The position numbers and the translations under genes were made by a program. Below the pieces are notes generated by a model. That model was not told the origin of the DNA, made no database searches, and was given only the letters and a program-made list of their open reading frames with translations. Below are positions 51,714 to 60,182 of a stretch of DNA of 64,000 bases, in pieces. Where the stretch lies: NCBI RefSeq assembly GCF_049319665.1, contig NZ_JBMOUD010000017.1, positions 38,305 to 102,304 on the forward strand, given 5' to 3'. Origin of the DNA: JBMOUD01 sp049319665. Its GTDB lineage: Bacteria > Pseudomonadota > Gammaproteobacteria > Enterobacterales > Enterobacteriaceae. Every line of letters starts with the position of its first letter. The stretch's first letter is position 1.

Positions 51714-52385
51714 CTATTTGTTTTGTAGCTGCTTAATTTTAGCGATAGGAGGATTGCGTTTCCCCCAGGCGCTGTGGAAGGGACGCCAATAGGGTTCCTG
51801 AGCCGCGGCCAGCATCTCATAATCTCCGCGGGTATCACCGAACGCCCGCAGATGGTATGAAGATAGCGAGCCGTATTCGGCTTCCAATCTTGCGACCTTC
51901 TGAGCACAGCGGCAATTGTGGCCGCTAATTCGCCCGGTCAACACGCCGTCTTTCACTTCCAGATTAGTGCCTATCAGCCGGATGCCCAATTTGTCAGCGA
52001 AGGGCTTGAGTACCATTGCAGGAGAGGCTGAACAGATTGTTACCGTGGCACCAGAATTAACCTGTGCGGCAACCGCAATCAGCCCGGCAGGGCGCATCAA
52101 CTGCTGCCAGTATTTATCACAAAACTCTGCGGCTTTTTCATCTACCCACTGCGCTTTCACATTAGTAAGAAATGTACGGATCAGAATTTCTTTTAACTCA
52201 TCACGAGTGACACGACGGCCGATACATTTAAGCGTGGGGATGGCTAATTTGAGCAACCGGCGCATAAACACGCGCTTACCGAAGGCAAAGCGCAGGAAGG
52301 GCACGAAGCTATCATGTTTAGTGAGCGTCCCATCGAAATCAAAAACTGACAGCGCATTGCCAGTATTTACAGCATTAATAACCAT
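51714..52385 (-). CDS. HAD-superfamily subclass IB phosphatase
   Basis: The 223-aa protein has HAD motif I DFDGTLT, motif II SASP with the preceding TICSASPAMVL, and motif IV GDTRGD. The SerB-like helical cap region places it in subfamily IB; relatives hydrolyse phosphoserine or lipid phosphates. It is a single gene, convergent with the T6SS operon. Substrate unknown. Confidence 0.9.
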   Translation of the reverse strand: MVINAVNTGNALSVFDFDGTLTKHDSFVPFLRFAFGKRVFMRRLLKLAIPTLKCIGRRVTRDELKEILIRTFLTNVKAQWVDEKAAEFCDKYWQQLMRPAGLIAVAAQVNSGATVTICSASPAMVLKPFADKLGIRLIGTNLEVKDGVLTGRISGHNCRCAQKVARLEAEYGSLSSYHLRAFGDTRGDYEMLAAAQEPYWRPFHSAWGKRNPPIAKIKQLQNK

Positions 52386-52744
52386 CGTGTCCCTTACTCC
52401 TTACCTCGTATTGGCACCTCACTTAAAACGGCGCCAGAGCATGCATCTCTATAATTTAATTCTCTATTGTAACCTCATTTAGAAAGGTGGCGCTGTCGTT
52501 TTGTGTTGGCGAAAAGTTTGCTGTTCTGACAAGACAGTATTTGGCCTGTCGTTTTAGCAGCGTGATTTAGCATTTAGGTTGAGACCTGCCGTAAATACGC
52601 ATGAGTTGATTTGCCCTGTACTTGATTAAAAAAGTATCAAAACTTGACGCGATAATAAATGAGTGCATACTCATTTATTCTGTTCGCTTGTTATCCTGAC
52701 GCATTCAATATGGACGTTAGCAGAGATACTCATTCCATTCAGCC
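52386..52744. other. Intergenic region with promoter and operator of the MBL-fold gene
   Basis: About 360 bp between divergent genes, with no supported reading frame. Besides the promoter/operator near 52644-52679 nothing distinctive was seen. Confidence 0.4.
52644..52679 (+). promoter_or_regulatory. Promoter overlapped by an operator-like inverted repeat
   Basis: TTGACG at 52644 and CATACT at 52666 are spaced by 16 bp. The -10 region falls inside a perfect 11-bp inverted repeat, AATAAATGAGT and ACTCATTTATT, with loop GCAT. The symmetry resembles TetR-family sites of the ATGAGT...ACTCAT type. Confidence 0.6.
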
Positions 52745-53833
52745 ATGATAAAAATGAAATTTAATAGAAAATTTATAATTGCTATTCCAGCGATTCTTAC
52801 TGGGATCATCGCAGGTTGTGAGATGTTTCCTCGTTCATTTCAGGCTTACCCGGATAGTCCAAATTACGATACTGAGAAAAGGAAGTTTACTAATCCGCAA
52901 GCGTTGCGCAGCGTAACCTTTAGTGACGGGGCATCAGGGGTATTGAAGATGCTGCAGGGCGAAAGCCAGTATGCGCCAAAGAATAAATACCCGATGATGC
53001 AACCTGAGTGGCCTTTGTTTCTGAAAGATGATGATACCAGCCGTTTTATCTGGTTTGGTCACTCTGCTTTATTAATGCGCATCGCTAAACAGACGGTGGC
53101 CGTCGATCCGGTGCTTGGTCCATCGGTTTCACCTTTGCTTATCAATATGCGCCGCTATCAAGAACCTGCCGCGCCAGTTAGCGCATGGCCGCAAGTGAAT
53201 GTGGTACTGCTGTCACACAACCATTACGACCATTTTGAAAAAGAGACTCTCAAGCAACTCGCCGCGGCCAAAGCGCTCTTTATTGTACCGTTAGGAATGT
53301 CGGAGTACCTCAGACCGCTGGGCGTGGATAGCATGCATATCAAGGAGCTGGATTGGTGGCAAACTGTCGAACATGAAGGTGTGCGCTATACCTTGGTGCC
53401 TGCCTGGCATAATTCAGGAAGAAGCCTGCGTGACAGCAATAAAAGTTTTTGGGGCGGATATATTGTTCAGCATGCTGACGAGACGGTTTATTACAGCGGC
53501 GATACCGCTTACGGGCCGCATTTTGCTGAAATAGGCCGACGTTTTCCAAATATCAGCGTAGCATTTATTGAAAATGGTCAGTATGACCGGCGTTGGCCTG
53601 ATGATCATATGACCCCTGATCTTACCGTTCAGGCTGCTATGGACGTGAAAGCACAGCATATTGTTCCCGTTCACTGGGGAGCATACAGCATGGCATTTCA
53701 TTCCTGGAATGAACCTGTTCTCAAAAGCGTTCCTGAAATGCGGGCAAGGGGGCTGAAGCCACTGACCCCCTATCAGGGACAAGTTTTTGATGCCGGAACT
53801 GAAACGAATATGTGGTTTCAGGACGTTGAGTAA
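52745..53833 (+). CDS. Metallo-beta-lactamase-fold lipoprotein (RomA/UlaG-like)
   Basis: The 362-aa protein has a lipoprotein-like signal (GIIAGC), the metal motif SHNHYDH (HxHxDH), later YYSGDTAYG and PVHWGAYSMAFHSW, all in the order of the NAPE-PLD/RomA branch of the MBL fold. The enzyme is likely a hydrolase on the outer face of the inner membrane or in the periplasm. An alternative ATG sits at 52754. The operator-like repeat in its promoter suggests repression by a TetR-type regulator encoded outside this stretch. Confidence 0.85.
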   Translation: MIKMKFNRKFIIAIPAILTGIIAGCEMFPRSFQAYPDSPNYDTEKRKFTNPQALRSVTFSDGASGVLKMLQGESQYAPKNKYPMMQPEWPLFLKDDDTSRFIWFGHSALLMRIAKQTVAVDPVLGPSVSPLLINMRRYQEPAAPVSAWPQVNVVLLSHNHYDHFEKETLKQLAAAKALFIVPLGMSEYLRPLGVDSMHIKELDWWQTVEHEGVRYTLVPAWHNSGRSLRDSNKSFWGGYIVQHADETVYYSGDTAYGPHFAEIGRRFPNISVAFIENGQYDRRWPDDHMTPDLTVQAAMDVKAQHIVPVHWGAYSMAFHSWNEPVLKSVPEMRARGLKPLTPYQGQVFDAGTETNMWFQDVE

Positions 53834-53870
53834 AGCGAGTTGACGTAGGTTTTACGCGTTGGCTCTGCTG

Positions 53871-53945
53871 TGGAGAGTCCGTATATCAGAAAGCAAAAAA
53901 CCAGCGGTTAAGCTGGTTTCTCTAAATATGGTGCCCGGACTCGGA
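53871..53945. repeat. Duplicated tRNA-Phe 3' end with terminator (attachment-site-like scar)
   Basis: This 75-bp stretch repeats 54035-54109 with few mismatches and a period of 164 bp. It includes a copy of the tRNA terminator and the last 17 bases of the tRNA gene (TGGTGCCCGGACTCGGA at 53929-53945). Between the copies lies a hairpin AAAGGTGC/GCACCTTT. Confidence 0.8.
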
Positions 53946-54034
53946 CAAAGGTGCGCTAGCACCTTTGAACAGCGCTTGCGCTGGCCCTGAAAGGGTGAGT
54001 TTCAGGATGAAACGAATAATCGAACGGAGTTCGA

Positions 54035-54109
54035 TGGAGAGTCCAGATCTCAGAAAGCAAAAAACCAGCTGTTAAGCTGGTTTCTTTAAATATGGTGCCC
54101 GGACTCGGA
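54035..54109. repeat. Second copy of the tRNA-Phe end repeat
   Basis: This copy belongs to the intact tRNA gene and its terminator; see 53871-53945. Confidence 0.8.
54058..54083 (-). terminator. Terminator of tRNA-Phe
   Basis: On the minus strand AAACCAGCT and AGCTGGTTT pair around TAAC and run into a T tract (TTTTTTGC). Confidence 0.85.
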
Positions 54110-54168
54110 ATCGAACCAAGGACACGGGGATTTTCAATCCCCTGCTCTACCGACTGAGCTATCCGGGC
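54093..54168 (-). tRNA. tRNA-Phe (anticodon GAA)
   Basis: The 76-nt gene reads on the minus strand from GCCCGGATAGCTCAG to GAGTCCGGGCACCA, with the anticodon loop ATTGAAAAT and encoded CCA. The acceptor stem GCCCGGA/TCCGGGC is perfect. Confidence 0.98.
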
Positions 54169-54178
54169 AACGGGGCGC

Positions 54179-54207
54179 ATTAAACCGTATTGGCCGGTAC
54201 TCGTCAA
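54179..54207 (-). promoter_or_regulatory. Promoter of tRNA-Phe
   Basis: On the minus strand TTGACG and TTTAAT are spaced by 17 bp and followed by a GC-rich discriminator (GCGCCCC), typical of stable-RNA promoters under growth control. Confidence 0.8.
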
Positions 54208-54987
54208 CGGCTTTTTCATCGATTGTGGTGTGGAACGGTGTGAGTGGCGTTTTTTACAGCAATTACCCGCATTTCATCGTGATTTTTGCACTATTTTTAT
54301 ACCCACCTGGCTACTCTTGGCCAATAAATTGCGCGACAAGTAATGGCAAATCAAATGCTTGGATTTTTGCCTATTTGCGTTGCAATTTGTCGGCGTGACA
54401 GGCTTGAAGCAGGGCATGAAAAGTGTAATGATTGCGCCGCTTTATTAGGCAAAATCCTAACCTTTAATGTTTGACGTTGTCTCCGTGCTGGCTGGCTATT
54501 TTCGCTGTTGATAGGCCACGCTCACCGCCTTGACGCAACGCCAATTATTTTAGGTATATGCGATTAAAACCACCATTTTCTTCCGATTGCTGCGGCACCG
54601 TTTAAGAAGGTTGCTCCATAATTATGACCAGTTACTCATATTGCAAGCCTATGCTGATGACTCCTGGGTGCGGCGATCGCGACACTTCCAGTTTTTCTTC
54701 TTTTGTTCTCGTGAACATGCGGTAAGGCTAGCTTTTGCTCGCTGTTAGGCATTATTAAAAACAGAGCGCCACTCTGCTTTTACTGATGTCTATCAGACGT
54801 TGTAAAGCCTGAAAGTCGAACCGTCGTGCCAAACCATAACCTTATCGTTATTACCACGTCCGACTTTCTGCTGACTCAACGTTACTCTGCCGGGCAGGTG
54901 CGTCGCGTTGGATTTCCTCGTAGAACAATCTTGCTCATTGATGTGCCAGTGGCACACCCTCTTACTTAACCGTTTGAGAGCCGTAAC
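54208..54987 (+). promoter_or_regulatory. Long structured leader and promoter region of speC
   Basis: This region of about 780 bp has no standard gene. Besides the ERIC remnant it contains a 33-codon reading frame from ATG 54624 to 54725, a second frame over the same DNA starting at TTG 54611 whose product includes RRSRH followed by an aromatic run, and clear RNA hairpins: CTGAT/ATCAG (54783-54796), a nested hairpin GAAAGTCG...CGACTTTC (54811-54868) with inner arms CGTG/CACG and ATAAC/GTTAT, and GTGCC/GGCAC (54943-54955). Such a leader suggests translational or polyamine-responsive control, but no mechanism is proven. Confidence 0.5.
54508..54560. repeat. Right-half remnant of an ERIC element
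   Basis: CTCACCGCCTTGACGCAACG and CCAATTATTTTAGGTATAT match the right half of the complete elements; the left half is absent. Confidence 0.6.
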
Positions 54988-57150
54988 ATGAAACAGTTAA
55001 AAATAGTAGCAAGCGCCTCTGTGGCCCCTCATCTTCACACTTCTCGTGATGTGGTGAGTCTTGAAAACGCGGATTACACCGATACTGCGGCTATCGTGAT
55101 AAGTGTCGATGATCTTAATAACGGCGTGTTATCCGCTATCGCCGCCCTGGGGTTTGGTATTCCGGCGTTTGTTGCTGTTCAAGGAGAGGAGCAGGTATCT
55201 CCAGATTACCTGTCGGCATTAAAAGGCGTATTTGGTCTGGCAGATGCTAATCAGGCGTCCTATGCGGCGCAGTTAGAAGCGGCCGCCGCAGAATACGAGC
55301 AAGGGTTATTCCCGCCATTTTTTGACACGCTGAAAAAATATGTCGAAATGGAAAACTCTACCTTTGCTTGTCCGGGGCATCAGGGCGGGGAGTTCTTCCG
55401 TCGCCATCCGGCAGGTCGTCAGTTCTTCGAGTTCTTTGGCGAGAATATTTTCCGCTCAGACATGTGTAATGCAGACGTCAAACTCGGTGATTTATTGATC
55501 CACGAAGGGTCGGCCAAAGATGCGCAGAAACATGCGGCGAAAGTCTTTAGCGCTGATAAAACCTACTTCGTGCTCAACGGCACGTCGGCGGCCAACAAAG
55601 TGGTCACCAACGCGCTACTGACTCGCGGCGATCTGGTGCTGTTTGACCGCAACAACCATAAATCCAACCATCACGGTGCATTATTGCAGGCCGGAGCCAC
55701 GCCGGTTTATTTGGAGACGGCACGTAATCCTTTTGGTTTTATCGGCGGCATTGATGCTGCGTGCTTTGAGGAAGACTACCTGCGCCAACAAATCCAGCAG
55801 GTTGCGCCACAGCGAGCCAAAGACGCGCGCCCGTTCCGTTTGGCGATTATCCAGCTCGGGACTTACGACGGCACCGTATACAACGCTCGTCAGGTGGTGG
55901 ATAAAATCGGCCATCTGTGCGACTACATACTGTTTGACTCAGCATGGGTTGGTTATGAGCAGTTTATCCCGATGATGAAAGAGTGCTCGCCGCTGTTGCT
56001 GGATCTGCACGAAAACGATCCGGGCATTATCGTGACTCAATCGGTACATAAACAGCAGGCTGGCTTCTCACAGACTTCGCAAATTCATAAAAAAGATAAC
56101 CACATCAAAGGGCAAAAGCGCCATTGCAGCCATAAAAAACTTAATAACGCTTTTATGATGCACGCCTCAACCAGCCCGTTCTATCCGCTGTTTGCAGCAC
56201 TTGATGTTAATGCCCGTATGCACGCCGGTGGCAGCGGTAAAAATATGTGGATGGAGTGCGTGAAGCTGGGGATCGACACCCGAAAACTGCTACTTGAGCG
56301 TTGCTCGATGATCCAGCCATTTGTGCCGCCGGTAGTCGATGGCAAAGCCTGGCAGGAACACGATACTGAACTGATGGCAAACGATGTGCGCTTCTTCGAC
56401 TTTGTCCCGGGTGAGCGCTGGCACGCCTTCTCTGGCTATGCCGAGAAACAATACTTTGTTGACCCATGCAAACTGCTGCTGACCACGCCGGGTATTGATG
56501 CCAGCAGCGGGAAATATACCGAGTTTGGTATCCCGGCGACTATTTTGGCTAACTACTTGCGTGAAAACGGCATCGTGCCGGAGAAGTGTGACCTTAACTC
56601 GATTCTGTTCCTGCTGACGCCTGCGGAAACCGCCGGAAAAATGCAGCATTTGGTCGATGAAATCGCGCGCTTTGAGCAGTATATCGCCGACGATGCGCCA
56701 TTAAGCGAAGTGCTGCCAACGGTATATCGCAAAAATGAAGATCGTTACCGTGATTACACCATTCGCCAGCTATGCCAAGAGATGCACAACCTTTACGTCA
56801 GCTTTGATGTGAAGGAACTGCAAAAAGAGATGTTCCGCGAAGCCAGCTTCCCGCAGGTGGTGATGAATCCACAAGATGCGCACAGCGAGTTTATCCGCGA
56901 TAACGTTGAGCTGGTCGCTATTGCTGATGCACAAGGGCGCATCGCCGCCGAAGGCGCGCTGCCGTATCCTCCGGGCGTGCTTTGCGTGGTGCCGGGCGAA
57001 GTGTGGGGCGGGGCGGTGCAGCAGTATTTTCTGGCGCTGGAAGAGGGGATCAACAAATTACCGGGATTCTCGCCGGAGTTGCAGGGGGTTTATGTGGAGA
57101 AGAAACCTGTCGGGTGGAAACGTATTCTTGGCTACGTTATTGCCGCTTAG
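54988..57150 (+). CDS. speC: Ornithine decarboxylase SpeC
   Basis: The 720-aa fold-type I PLP decarboxylase makes putrescine from ornithine. It has the N-terminal receiver-like wing domain, the catalytic core with FACPGHQGGEFFRRHPAG, the PLP-lysine motif SVHKQQAGFSQTSQIHKKD, and the C-terminal domain. Segments such as LYVSFDVKELQKEMFR and VVMNPQDAHSEFIR are closer to SpeC than to SpeF. The neighbouring mltC-yggX-mutY-trmB order is that of the enterobacterial speC locus. A strong terminator follows. Confidence 0.95.
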   Translation: MKQLKIVASASVAPHLHTSRDVVSLENADYTDTAAIVISVDDLNNGVLSAIAALGFGIPAFVAVQGEEQVSPDYLSALKGVFGLADANQASYAAQLEAAAAEYEQGLFPPFFDTLKKYVEMENSTFACPGHQGGEFFRRHPAGRQFFEFFGENIFRSDMCNADVKLGDLLIHEGSAKDAQKHAAKVFSADKTYFVLNGTSAANKVVTNALLTRGDLVLFDRNNHKSNHHGALLQAGATPVYLETARNPFGFIGGIDAACFEEDYLRQQIQQVAPQRAKDARPFRLAIIQLGTYDGTVYNARQVVDKIGHLCDYILFDSAWVGYEQFIPMMKECSPLLLDLHENDPGIIVTQSVHKQQAGFSQTSQIHKKDNHIKGQKRHCSHKKLNNAFMMHASTSPFYPLFAALDVNARMHAGGSGKNMWMECVKLGIDTRKLLLERCSMIQPFVPPVVDGKAWQEHDTELMANDVRFFDFVPGERWHAFSGYAEKQYFVDPCKLLLTTPGIDASSGKYTEFGIPATILANYLRENGIVPEKCDLNSILFLLTPAETAGKMQHLVDEIARFEQYIADDAPLSEVLPTVYRKNEDRYRDYTIRQLCQEMHNLYVSFDVKELQKEMFREASFPQVVMNPQDAHSEFIRDNVELVAIADAQGRIAAEGALPYPPGVLCVVPGEVWGGAVQQYFLALEEGINKLPGFSPELQGVYVEKKPVGWKRILGYVIAA

Positions 57151-57239
57151 CCGACAAGATGCGCTATTGAAGGTCAACAGATGGAAGGCCAAGGGATTGA
57201 AGGTAAAAAACTGAAGGGCTGTTTTTTCATCTGTACTAA

Positions 57240-57275
57240 CAACTTGCGGGGCTATTAAGCCCCGCGAGTTGTTTT
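57240..57275. terminator. Bidirectional terminator between speC and mltC
   Basis: Arms CAACTTGCGGGGC and GCCCCGCGAGTTG pair over about 13 bp (one G-T wobble/mismatch) with loop TATTAA and a following TTTTG. Confidence 0.85.
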
Positions 57276-57311
57276 GCCGCAAGAACACCTTTCAACCTGT
57301 TGTCGGCTTAC

Positions 57312-58391
57312 TTAGCCGGCACGTCGATAGCTTTTCTGCGTTTTGGTGACTTTGTACAGATAGCGACGTGATTCACCCGATGGGTGTTTGGTGGTCAGTG
57401 TCTGGTAAACATCATCTGGCGACATGCTGTTGATGATGTTAAAGGCTCTGTTTTTATCACTGCTGAACACGCGTAATACGCTGCCTGCCCCACCGTTATA
57501 GGCGGTGATGACGGCATAACGCCGCGACGTCGGGTTACTGATCCCGGCAAGATAAGAATCTTGCAGTATCGCCAGATAGGCGGTACCGGTATTGATGTTA
57601 TTAGCAGGATCAAACAGATAGCTGCGGCTTGGTTTACCCCAACGCCCTTCGGATTTAAATACATCTACGCCAGCGGAGTGCTGAACAACCTGCATCAGGC
57701 CGAGCGCATCGGCATTACTCACCGCATACGGGTTGAATGCTGATTCGGTCTGCATAATCGCCAGAATCAATGAGGAATCCACGCCATAACGCGCAGCGGC
57801 AGCACGTACCAACGGCAGATATTTGTGCGCACGCTTATCCAGGTGGTTTGGCACCATCTGAATCGTAATCGAGTAAATCAAATGCATGCCGGACTGGCGG
57901 CTTTGCAGTTTGTTTTGAATCAAATAGTTGGCAAAGTTAGTGGCGCGACCCTGCCAGCGGATCGGCTGACCGGTATTATCCAGCACCTGGCCGTAAAGCA
58001 TAGGCTCTTTGCTGATTTGAATATCGTTGGCGTCGGAGTAAAGATCGACGGAAGTCGCATCGTCACCGACTAATAAGGTGCTGACAATCGCTTGGCGTAA
58101 TTTTGCCATCGGGTCAACGCCAGAAATCGTTTCAATGGTAATGGTACCGGCATCAAAGTTGATGTGGCTACGTGTTTCGTATTGATCGCTATATTTTACG
58201 TAGTCTTTCGGGCCGGCAATCAGGACTTCATTGATGCCCCAAATGTTTTCGATGTTATTGGCAAACTGCCCCATCAAAATATCGAAGCCGTTGGTGTCTT
58301 TGACATAAGCTTCATTAAACTGTTCGCCTTTATTGCTCGAACAGGAAATCAGCAAAGGCGCGATAACCAACAACGCTAAAATTTTCTTCAT
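57312..58391 (-). CDS. mltC: Membrane-bound lytic murein transglycosylase C
   Basis: The 359-aa lipoprotein starts MKKILALLVIAPLLISCSS (lipid Cys16) and has a family-typical N-terminal domain (KDTNGFDILMGQF, GPKDYVKYSDQY) and a C-terminal SLT domain with the catalytic Glu in ILAIMQTESAFNPYAVS and GLMQVV, AYNGGAGSVLRVF. It cleaves peptidoglycan glycan strands. An upstream ATG at 58403 adds four residues and would weaken the signal peptide. It is last in the mutY-yggX-mltC order, as in E. coli. Confidence 0.96.
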   Translation of the reverse strand: MKKILALLVIAPLLISCSSNKGEQFNEAYVKDTNGFDILMGQFANNIENIWGINEVLIAGPKDYVKYSDQYETRSHINFDAGTITIETISGVDPMAKLRQAIVSTLLVGDDATSVDLYSDANDIQISKEPMLYGQVLDNTGQPIRWQGRATNFANYLIQNKLQSRQSGMHLIYSITIQMVPNHLDKRAHKYLPLVRAAAARYGVDSSLILAIMQTESAFNPYAVSNADALGLMQVVQHSAGVDVFKSEGRWGKPSRSYLFDPANNINTGTAYLAILQDSYLAGISNPTSRRYAVITAYNGGAGSVLRVFSSDKNRAFNIINSMSPDDVYQTLTTKHPSGESRRYLYKVTKTQKSYRRAG

Positions 58392-58463
58392 CTTACAAAC
58401 CATATCCTGATGAAAGAAGCCGGGCCATGTAAGTTTTGAATGGCCCTTAAAAGGTTAATAATC

Positions 58464-58736
58464 TTACTTTTCTGGCGGCGTATAACCGTCAACCTGCACA
58501 TCATGACCTTCAAACAGGAACTTGATCATCTCTTGTTCCAGCAGTTTGCGGTCATCGAGATTCATCATGCTGAGTTTTTTTTCATTGATGATCATGGTTT
58601 GTTTAGTCAGCCATTGCGCCCAAGCTTCTTTAGAGATCTCATTATAGATACGCTTGCCCACATCACCTGGATACAGCTGGAAATCCTGACCTTCCGCTTC
58701 TTTTTGCAGTAAGGTACAAAAAATGGTTCTGCTCAT
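58464..58736 (-). CDS. yggX: YggX, Fe(II)-trafficking/oxidative-damage protection protein
   Basis: The 90-aa protein begins MSRTIFCTLLQKEAEGQDFQ with the conserved Cys7 and has the full YggX length. Family members protect Fe-S clusters and limit oxidative DNA damage. The start overlaps the mutY stop by 4 nt, matching its functional link to the Fe-S enzyme MutY. Confidence 0.97.
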   Translation of the reverse strand: MSRTIFCTLLQKEAEGQDFQLYPGDVGKRIYNEISKEAWAQWLTKQTMIINEKKLSMMNLDDRKLLEQEMIKFLFEGHDVQVDGYTPPEK

Positions 58737-59836
58737 GCTAATTCCTCGTCTATGGCGCTGTTGCCAAATAATCGTTGTTGGCGGGGGGATGATTTTGCCA
58801 GTTGAGCCAACAGGCTAGCGACCGGCGCGGCCAATCCAACCGACTGCGGTTGCGCTAAGTTATACCAGAGACCGGCACCTTCATCCATGCAACCGCGGGA
58901 TACAGAGGCGATATTTAGCCACATTGGGACGATATCGAGGTGGAAATGGCTAAATGTATGACGAAACGCCACCATCTGCTCTAGCTTCTCTACGCTGACA
59001 CCGTATTTGGCGACGCCATTTTCCAGTTCTTGTTCACTACTAAACTGTGGAAAACAAAACAATCCTCCCCACAAACCTACCGAAGGACGCTGTTCCAGCC
59101 ACACGCGGTCGCCATGTTGGATCATCAACATAAAGGCGGTTTTCTCTGGCAGCGTTTTTTTTGGCTTTTTACCAGGATATTTCTGCCAGCTATGGTGCGC
59201 ATAAGCCAGGCAGCGGGTATTAAGAGGGCAAAGCTCACATTTAGGCTTAGAACGAGTACACACCATCGCACCTAAATCCATCATCGCCTGATTAAACTGC
59301 TCAACGCCTTTGGCTGGCGTCACCTCTTCACTGATTTTCCACAGGCGATTTTCGACTTTTTTCTCACCCGGCCAACCGTCGATAGCATAGCAACGTGCCA
59401 GCACGCGCTTGACGTTGCCATCAAGAATGGGGAAGTGCAGGCCTAGTGATAGCGAGAGTACGGCACCCGCGGTTGAGCGCCCAACCCCAGGCAAATCTGC
59501 TACATCCTCAAATGAAGTAGGGAAAACGCCTTGGTGTTTGTCCACCACTTGCTGCGCCGCTTTGTGCAAATTGCGGGCACGGGCGTAATAGCCTAGTCCG
59601 GTCCATAAATGCAGAACTTCATCTTGCGGTGCGCCAGCCAGGTCGGCCACCGTCGGGAACCGCTGCATAAATCGTTCAAAATAGGGAATAACGGTCGTCA
59701 CCTGCGTTTGTTGCAGCATCACCTCAGACAACCAAACTTTATAAGGTGTCTTTTCCAGTTGCCACGGCAGGGTTTTTCGGCCAAAGCGCTGATACCAATC
59801 GAGTACCAGCGGCGCGAAGCTGTGCGCGTCCATCAT
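58733..59836 (-). CDS. mutY: Adenine DNA glycosylase MutY
   Basis: The 367-aa protein (366 from the second ATG) has the HhH-GPD domain with LPGVGRSTAGAVLSLSLG and catalytic Asp in PILDGNVKRVLAR, a [4Fe-4S] motif CTRSKPKCELCPLNTRC, and a C-terminal NUDIX-like domain that recognises 8-oxoG. It removes adenine opposite 8-oxoguanine. It heads the mutY-yggX-mltC operon, divergent from trmB. Confidence 0.97.
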   Translation of the reverse strand: MMDAHSFAPLVLDWYQRFGRKTLPWQLEKTPYKVWLSEVMLQQTQVTTVIPYFERFMQRFPTVADLAGAPQDEVLHLWTGLGYYARARNLHKAAQQVVDKHQGVFPTSFEDVADLPGVGRSTAGAVLSLSLGLHFPILDGNVKRVLARCYAIDGWPGEKKVENRLWKISEEVTPAKGVEQFNQAMMDLGAMVCTRSKPKCELCPLNTRCLAYAHHSWQKYPGKKPKKTLPEKTAFMLMIQHGDRVWLEQRPSVGLWGGLFCFPQFSSEQELENGVAKYGVSVEKLEQMVAFRHTFSHFHLDIVPMWLNIASVSRGCMDEGAGLWYNLAQPQSVGLAAPVASLLAQLAKSSPRQQRLFGNSAIDEELA

Positions 59837-60182
59837 AGGGGTATTTTTATTCCCGATTGAAGAAATTGAAGACTCAAAACTCAGCTGGGGATTCCAGCAC
59901 AGAGTTATTAGAGTGTAAACCGGAACTTTCCGCTCTTAGTGGGCGCTATTATAAAGGGGGGAAGGCGAAACGAGTACTTGCTTATGCTTGCTATCTTTGG
60001 ATAATGCGGCTTTCTTTAGCCTCTATTCGAAATATACCCGCGATACTTCACATTTTAGAGTCATTGTTCGTATGCAGTTGCCAGCCGTTGGCTAACGATT
60101 GTGTATAGATTGATTGTGGATAGCTATTGGGTATAGCGATTTCGAATAGACACTTAACTCCAGCCAAAAGATAGAATGCACT
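59837..60182. other. Divergent mutY/trmB intergenic region
   Basis: About 345 bp without a convincing gene. It holds the promoters of the two divergent units and a degenerate ERIC element from 60033 (TATACCCGCGATACTTCACA) to about 60138 (ATTGGGTATAG). Confidence 0.45.
60033..60138. repeat. Degenerate ERIC-like element upstream of trmB
   Basis: Only the ends TATACCCGCGATACTTCACA and ATTGGGTATAG are recognisable; the centre has drifted. It lies in the probable 5' region of trmB. Confidence 0.45.

Noticed and set aside
53946..54034. A small gene between the duplicated tRNA-Phe ends
   Set aside because: The about 90-bp interval contains only a hairpin and no start with a ribosome-binding site.
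59857..60108. 83-codon open frame between mutY and trmB
   Set aside because: It runs through a degenerate ERIC element and the divergent promoter region and looks like chance coding.
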